Source: JBEHWX01 sp048498995
GTDB taxonomy: Bacteria; Bacteroidota; Ignavibacteria; OLB7
Assembly (NCBI GenBank): GCA_048498995.1
Contig: JBEHWX010000112.1
Coordinates: 1-18,205, forward strand
Length of the DNA stretch: 18,205 nucleotides
Direction of reading: 5' to 3'
The notes below the pieces were generated by a model. The model did not search any database. It had not been told where the DNA came from and saw only the letters and a list, made by a program, of their open reading frames with translations. Position numbers and translations under genes: made by a program. Shown piece by piece: positions 13,913 to 18,205 of this stretch (the first letter of the stretch is position 1; every line of letters begins with the position of its first letter).

Positions 13913-16144
13913 ATGGAGGAGACACAGGGCGTGATCATCAACGACGTCACCGGGATGAACCCGGTACGGGTGGGGCGCGTGGCCACGCCGACGAGCGTGG
14001 AGGAGGTTCGCGAGCTGCTGCGCGGCTCCCGGGGGCCGGTCTCGGTCGGGGGAGGGCACTTCAGCATGGGTGGGCAGACCGCCAGCCCCGGAAGCCTCCA
14101 TCTGGACATGCGACGGCTCAACGGGATCATCACCTTCTCGCCGGAGCGGCGCACGATCCGCGTGCGGTCCGGCGCGCGCTGGTGCGATATCCAGCGCTTC
14201 GTCGATCCGCACGATCTGTCGGTGAAGATCATGCAGACCTACGCCAACTTCACCGTCGGGGGCTCCCTGAGCGTCAACGCGCACGGACGCTACGTCGGCC
14301 TCGGTCCGGTGATCCTGTCGGTCCGCTCGATTCTGCTCGTGCTTGCCGATGGTGAGCTGGTGGAGGCGAGCCCGACGACGAACGCGGATATCTTTTATGG
14401 CGCGATCGGCGGCTACGGAGGGCTCGGGGTGATCGTGGAGGCGGAGCTCGATCTGGTGCCGAACACCCGCATCGAGCTGCACGAGGTGAAGCTCCCGGTG
14501 AAGCGCTACCTGGCGCATTTCACCGAGTCGGTGCGGGGGACGACGGACGCCGTGTTCCACAACGCCGATATCTATCCGCCGCACTTCCGGAGCGTCAGGG
14601 CCATCACCTGGCGCGAGACCTCGAGCTTCGTCACCGAGGCTTCCCGGCTGATGCCACGCCGCCGTGCCTACCGCGTCAACCGGTATTTCATCTGGGCGAT
14701 CTCCGAGACTCCCTTCGGCAAGTGGCGCCGGGAGCACGTGATCGACCCGATCATCTACATCCGTAAGAATATCCGTTGGCGGAATTTCGAGGCCAGCTAC
14801 GATGTGGCGGAGCTGGAGCCGAAATCGCGGGAGAAATTCACCTACGTGCTTCAGGAGTATTTCGTCCCCTTCCGGCGCTTCGACGAGTTCGTGCCGAGGA
14901 TGGCCGCGATCCTCCGGCGCCACGACGTCAACGCGCTCAACGTTTCGGTGCGGCACGCGATCGCCGATCCCGGCTCGCTCCTGGCATGGGCGCGGGAGGA
15001 GGTGTTCGCCTTCGTCCTCTACTACAAGCAGGGAGTGGGCGATGCCGAGCGCGGACAGGTGGCGGTCTGGACGCGCGAGCTCATCGACGCCGCGATCGAT
15101 GTCGGCGGAACCTACTATCTGCCGTATCAGCCGCACGCGACCCCGGAGCAGTTTCACCGCGCCTATCCCCGCGCCGTCGAGCTCTTCGCGCTGAAGAGAA
15201 AGCTCGATCCCGACTTCCGTTTTCGCGGCGCAATCTGGGACACCTACTACGCCCCGACGCTCCTCCCCGAGGAGAGCCGCCCCCGCCCAGACTCGGAATT
15301 CCACCAGGTGATCTCCGACCGGCGGACGCACGACGCGCTCTTCCTCTTCCTTCAGAACGTCTATCGCCTCTATCCCGAGGACCGGTTCCACGCGCTGATC
15401 AAGGAGGGATGCGCCCTGCACGGCGACGACGAGCCGATCTACAATCATATACAGTCGAAGCTCTCCGAAATCAAGCCCTTCCTCTCCGAGCTCACCTTCG
15501 CGCTTCCGTCGCTCCGGAAACAGAAGTGGGAGATGACGCGCCAGACGCTCGAGCTGCTCGACGGCCGCGCCACGATCCAGGGCTACGTGGAGATCGGCAC
15601 CACCGGGCGCTATATCAGCATGCTCAGGAAATGGGTGAAGGTGAAGGGGCCGATCTGGCTGATCAACGACATCGGGCCTACCAACTCTCCGGTCGATATC
15701 GCCGAGCGTGGAGGGCTTCGGAAGATCGGACGATTCATTCCGCTGAACGACTACCAGCCGATTTCCGCATCGGAGATCCCCGACGCGAGCGTCGATCTGG
15801 TGACCTGCCACATCGGGCTGCATCACGCGCCGGAGGATGCGCTGGAGGGATTCGTCGCGTCGATCCGGCGCATGCTGCGTCCCGGCGGGCTCTTCATCGT
15901 GCGCGATCACGACGTGACCTCCGAGCCGATGCGCGCGCTGGTCTCGATGGCGCACACGATCTTCAACCTCGGGCTCGGCATTCCCTGGAAGGTCGATCAC
16001 GACGAGGTCCGCAGGTTCTTCTCGGTCGAGGAGTTGAGCGGATATCTCACCCGATCCGGATTCCGGGACACGGGGCGCCGGCTGCTGCAGCCGAACGATC
16101 CGTCGGACAACACCCTGATGGCGTTCGTGAAGGAGGGGGCATGA
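13913..16144 (+). CDS. FAD-binding oxidoreductase fused to a class I methyltransferase, 743 aa
   Basis: Residues 1 to about 470 form a PCMH/VAO-type FAD-binding oxidoreductase: VSVGGGHFSMGGQT holds His49, at a position where related enzymes attach or contact FAD; VGGSLSVNAHGR and FYGAIGGYGGLGVI follow, and LKRKLDPDFRFRG is the usual C-terminal end of such domains. Residues from about 520 to 743 are a class I SAM methyltransferase: motif I is YVEIGTTGRY (557-566, without the usual GxGxG pattern), then VDLVTCHIGLHHAPEDAL and RRMLRPGGLFIVRDHD, as in Methyltransf_11. The oxidised and methylated substrates are unknown; fusion suggests successive steps on one compound. GGGAGGA precedes the start. 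The stop overlaps the next gene by ATGA. Confidence 0.85.
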   Translation: MEETQGVIINDVTGMNPVRVGRVATPTSVEEVRELLRGSRGPVSVGGGHFSMGGQTASPGSLHLDMRRLNGIITFSPERRTIRVRSGARWCDIQRFVDPHDLSVKIMQTYANFTVGGSLSVNAHGRYVGLGPVILSVRSILLVLADGELVEASPTTNADIFYGAIGGYGGLGVIVEAELDLVPNTRIELHEVKLPVKRYLAHFTESVRGTTDAVFHNADIYPPHFRSVRAITWRETSSFVTEASRLMPRRRAYRVNRYFIWAISETPFGKWRREHVIDPIIYIRKNIRWRNFEASYDVAELEPKSREKFTYVLQEYFVPFRRFDEFVPRMAAILRRHDVNALNVSVRHAIADPGSLLAWAREEVFAFVLYYKQGVGDAERGQVAVWTRELIDAAIDVGGTYYLPYQPHATPEQFHRAYPRAVELFALKRKLDPDFRFRGAIWDTYYAPTLLPEESRPRPDSEFHQVISDRRTHDALFLFLQNVYRLYPEDRFHALIKEGCALHGDDEPIYNHIQSKLSEIKPFLSELTFALPSLRKQKWEMTRQTLELLDGRATIQGYVEIGTTGRYISMLRKWVKVKGPIWLINDIGPTNSPVDIAERGGLRKIGRFIPLNDYQPISASEIPDASVDLVTCHIGLHHAPEDALEGFVASIRRMLRPGGLFIVRDHDVTSEPMRALVSMAHTIFNLGLGIPWKVDHDEVRRFFSVEELSGYLTRSGFRDTGRRLLQPNDPSDNTLMAFVKEGA

Positions 16145-17280
16145 TGATGATCGATCCGCGAGCGACGCGGCTGATCTCGCTCCTCTGCGCCCTGTCGCTC
16201 CTGGCCACGTCGGCCTTCGCGGCTCCCGCCGGCACGCCCGCCGGCACGCCCGCCGGCACGCCCGCCGGCACGCCCGCCGACACGACCCTCGGCACGACCC
16301 TCGGCGCGATCCCGGCCGGCGAGCCGGTGACGCCGGCCGAGCACCGCCGCGGCGTGGAGCAGACCTACCTCACCTACCCGGAGTGGTTCCTGGTTCACAG
16401 TCCCGCAGAATACGCCGCATATATCGCAACGAGCCCGCCGAGCGACTTCCCCTACTTCGGCCACATCGCGCAGTTCTGGGAAAGCTACCGCGCGGTCTCG
16501 CGCCAGGCGGAGCGCTATCCGCCGAACGTCGGTTATCACGTCATGATCGTGGTGATCGGCGCCAGCACCACGCTGGAGTACGGCGTGAAGTCCGCCTACG
16601 AGACCCTGATCGGGCGGCTGACGGAGCTGACCGCCAGCGGCCCGACCGCCGAGGATCGGTTCGCGGCGGCCACGGCGCGTGACTACGTGGATTTCATCCG
16701 CGTGCGTCCCTGGTACGAGTTCGATTTCCTCGGCAGGCTCCGCGAGCTCTGGTCCCAGACCAGCATGGGGGGCCAGAACATGCTCAGGAAGTGGGAGCGG
16801 AAGTTCGCGCTCACCTCCGAGTATGGCGCCAAGGCGATCTACGGCTGGATCATCGGCAAGCTGACGAAGATCGGCTACGAGGATCCGCTTCCGGTCACCG
16901 CCGCGTGGGTGAGCCCGCTCCCTCCCGACGGCGACGCGCAACTGCCGGAGCTTCGCCGGCTGCGCCGGCTTCCGGACGGCTCCGGCCTGGTCACGGTTCC
17001 GCGCTATGCCGCGTTCACCAACTATGCCCGGGTGCTTGCCCGCCGCGGCGTGCGCTTTCGGGAGATCGCCGGCAACCGGACGGAGATTCTGGTGAGCGTG
17101 CTGGCTCCCGAGGCGTGGCGATGGGACGCGCCGGCCGGCTCGGTCCTCTTCACCCAGCCGATTCTGACCGTCCCCTCGCTCCGACGGACCGTGGCGGTGG
17201 TGCCGGTCACCTCCCTCGATGGCGTGCTGCGGGCGCTCGATCGTCCGGGATTCGAGATCGAGCATATCTACGACTACTGA
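16141..17280 (+). CDS. Exported protein of unknown family, 379 aa
   Basis: I do not recognise a named family. The N-terminus (RLISLLCALSLLATSAFA) is a clear signal peptide, cleaved near residue 28. A Pro-Ala-Gly-Thr repeat linker follows (about residues 29-57). The mature part has a conserved-looking core: TYPEWFLVHSPAEYAAYI (78-95), FPYFGHIAQFWESYRAV, and a hydrophobic stretch GYHVMIVVIGASTTLEYGVK near 131-150 that might touch the membrane. A strong AGGAGG precedes three successive ATG codons (16141, 16144, 16147); the first overlaps the FAD/methyltransferase stop. Tight coupling suggests that it serves the same process in the envelope. The frame extends far upstream, but that part is antiparallel to nothing and simply shadows the fusion gene. 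Confidence 0.75.
   Translation: MMMIDPRATRLISLLCALSLLATSAFAAPAGTPAGTPAGTPAGTPADTTLGTTLGAIPAGEPVTPAEHRRGVEQTYLTYPEWFLVHSPAEYAAYIATSPPSDFPYFGHIAQFWESYRAVSRQAERYPPNVGYHVMIVVIGASTTLEYGVKSAYETLIGRLTELTASGPTAEDRFAAATARDYVDFIRVRPWYEFDFLGRLRELWSQTSMGGQNMLRKWERKFALTSEYGAKAIYGWIIGKLTKIGYEDPLPVTAAWVSPLPPDGDAQLPELRRLRRLPDGSGLVTVPRYAAFTNYARVLARRGVRFREIAGNRTEILVSVLAPEAWRWDAPAGSVLFTQPILTVPSLRRTVAVVPVTSLDGVLRALDRPGFEIEHIYDY
16225..16305 (+). repeat. 12-bp tandem repeats encoding the PAGT linker
   Basis: Four identical copies of CCCGCCGGCACG (16225-16272) plus a fifth with one G-to-A change (16273-16284) encode Pro-Ala-Gly-Thr. Two copies of ACGACCCTCGGC follow (16282-16305). All are in frame within the exported protein, just after its signal peptide, so copy number changes would only lengthen or shorten a flexible linker. 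Confidence 0.95.
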
Positions 17281-17379
17281 TCCGGCGACGTCAGGACGGG
17301 TTCCGCGTCGTGGCCGGTTGGCTCCCGGCGTCGAATTTGCATCGGAACCGAAAGAGCATGTTCACGAGGAGATGCAGCC
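17281..17379 (+). other. Short spacer before the HD-domain gene
   Basis: A 99-bp gap with no clear terminator or promoter, so the HD-domain gene may still belong to the preceding transcript. A purine-rich GAGGAG ribosome binding site lies at its end. Confidence 0.4.
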
Positions 17380-18039
17380 ATGGAGATGATGGTGATGGAC
17401 GAGACGGCGCGCCTGCTGGCGCCGGTCTGGCGTGAGCTCACGTCGCGGTACAGCTGCGCCCGCGCCAGCAGCGCGATCTACGAGGGTATCGTGAAGCGAT
17501 ATGGATCGCGGGAGCGGCACTACCATACGCTCGACCACGTGGCCGAGGTGCTCGGGCACATGGCGCGTCACGGCGGATCCGGCCGCGATCACGACGCCGC
17601 CCTCTTCGCCGCGTGGTTTCACGACGTGGTCTACGATCCGAGAGCGACCGACAACGAGGAGCGGAGCGCGGAGATGGCGCGCCGCGCGCTCTACAAGCTC
17701 GATGCATCCGATGAGCTGGGGGAGGAGGTGGTCCGGCTGATTCTGGCGACGAAGGGGCACGCTCCGGACGGGCTCTCCCACGAGGGGCTGATCTTTCTCG
17801 ACGCCGATCTGGCGATTCTCGGGGCCGCTCCGGAGCGTTATGCCGAGTACGCCGCGGCGATCCGCGCGGAGTACGACTGGGTGCCGGAGGAGACGTATCG
17901 CGCGGGGCGGCGGGACTTTCTGCGGGAGATGCTGACGCGCGAGCGGATCTTCCACACCGAGGCGTTCCGCGCGCTCCACGAGAGCGCCGCGCGCGCGAAT
18001 ATCGCCGGCGAGATCTCGCGGCTTTCCGACGGAGCGTGA
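17380..18039 (+). CDS. HD-domain predicted metal-dependent phosphohydrolase, 219 aa
   Basis: A cytosolic HD-superfamily protein of the group typified by RHYHTLDHV and FHDVVYD. Metal ligands seen are His53 (or His49), His81-Asp82 and an acidic pair Asp141/Asp143 in FLDADLAILG; the conserved EYDWVPEETYRAGRRDFLREML follows. These proteins are annotated as predicted metal-dependent hydrolases and the substrate is generally unknown, possibly nucleotides. Length is normal. The ATG at 17380 is supported by GAGGAG eight bases upstream; other in-frame ATGs at 17386, 17389 and 17395 are possible. It lies 99 bp after the exported protein gene in the same direction. Confidence 0.88.
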   Translation: MEMMVMDETARLLAPVWRELTSRYSCARASSAIYEGIVKRYGSRERHYHTLDHVAEVLGHMARHGGSGRDHDAALFAAWFHDVVYDPRATDNEERSAEMARRALYKLDASDELGEEVVRLILATKGHAPDGLSHEGLIFLDADLAILGAAPERYAEYAAAIRAEYDWVPEETYRAGRRDFLREMLTRERIFHTEAFRALHESAARANIAGEISRLSDGA

Positions 18040-18138
18040 TGGCGACGGCCCGCGTGGGAGTGATCATCGATCGCGCGGACCTACGGGCGTCCCTGATATC
18101 CGCGCAGTGGTAGTGTACTGTGTTAGGTTCAAAAAGGG
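18040..18138. other. Right-hand intergenic region
   Basis: About 100 bp without a gene. Base composition changes from GC-rich to AT-richer near 18110, where TGTACTGTGTTAGGTTCAAA begins; this may be the edge of a mobile element. Confidence 0.4.
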
Positions 18139-18205
18139 TTAGGTAGCCGGAACAAGCGAGCTCTGGTGATGCAGAGGGTTAAAGACCTCGCGCTTCTTCC
18201 AGAGC
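18112..18205 (-). mobile_element. Possible insertion-sequence end with transposase C-terminus (partial)
   Basis: On the minus strand an open frame enters from the window edge and ends at TAA (18139-18141); its last residues include REVFNPLHHQSSLVP. The 27 bases beyond the stop contain TGTACTG and CAAAAAGGG, similar in style to terminal inverted repeats of IS3-like elements, which begin with TG and lie close to the transposase stop. Only 21 codons are visible and the other element end is outside the window, so both the coding call and the mobile-element call are tentative. A different minus-strand gene is the alternative. Confidence 0.3.

Noticed and set aside
13538..16000. A minus-strand open frame of about 820 codons
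   Set aside because: It is antisense to the FAD/methyltransferase gene, rich in R, H, D and G as expected for GC-rich shadows, and shows no domain.
14776..16140. A 455-codon N-terminal extension of the exported protein
   Set aside because: It lies in another frame over the FAD/methyltransferase gene and is Arg/Ala-rich nonsense; a signal peptide and a strong ribosome binding site mark the start at 16141.

Overview
The window is GC-rich bacterial chromosome that reads as ordinary core genome with accessory edges. It opens on the last bases of a 5S rRNA gene with its terminator, so a ribosomal RNA operon lies just to the left. It closes on what may be the end of an insertion sequence. The phylum cannot be fixed from these genes. 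GC-rich hairpin repeats between genes, a LytTR remnant, a TolB-like lipoprotein and a DUF92 protein would suit Gemmatimonadota or Chloroflexota; this is a weak guess.

Left part (1-5250): the 5S end, a 16-bp tandem repeat, and a decayed LytTR DNA-binding domain on the minus strand. Then come an SDR oxidoreductase, a LURP-one/Tubby-like protein, tRNA-Leu(GAG) with a very clear terminator, and a DUF92 membrane protein whose start codon sits just past that terminator. About 700 bp of repeat-rich noncoding DNA follows, then a minus-strand lipoprotein with beta-propeller repeats.

Centre (5490-13260): an almost complete arginine biosynthesis cluster in the order argC-argJ-argB-argF-argR-argG-argH. 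The first five genes overlap end to start and are probably one transcript. Its presumed promoter is covered by two tandem ARG-box-like sites, and the repressor gene argR is inside the unit, so arginine feedback on transcription can be read directly from the sequence. ArgJ allows acetyl recycling, and argD is not in the window. argG and argH follow after gaps that contain direct repeats, and a hairpin after argH probably ends the cluster.

Right part (13529-18039): a tight group of a DUF805 membrane protein, a 743-residue fusion of an FAD-binding oxidoreductase with a methyltransferase, and an exported protein of unknown family that overlaps it by ATGA. An HD-domain phosphohydrolase follows 99 bp later. 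The fusion enzyme with its coupled exported partner is the best candidate here for an undescribed function. Their substrate cannot be read from the sequence.

Three candidate promoters (SDR, tRNA-Leu, argC) share the -10 sequence GTATATT(C/T)G. Several genes (argC, argH, DUF92) have no visible Shine-Dalgarno sequence, while others have strong ones.
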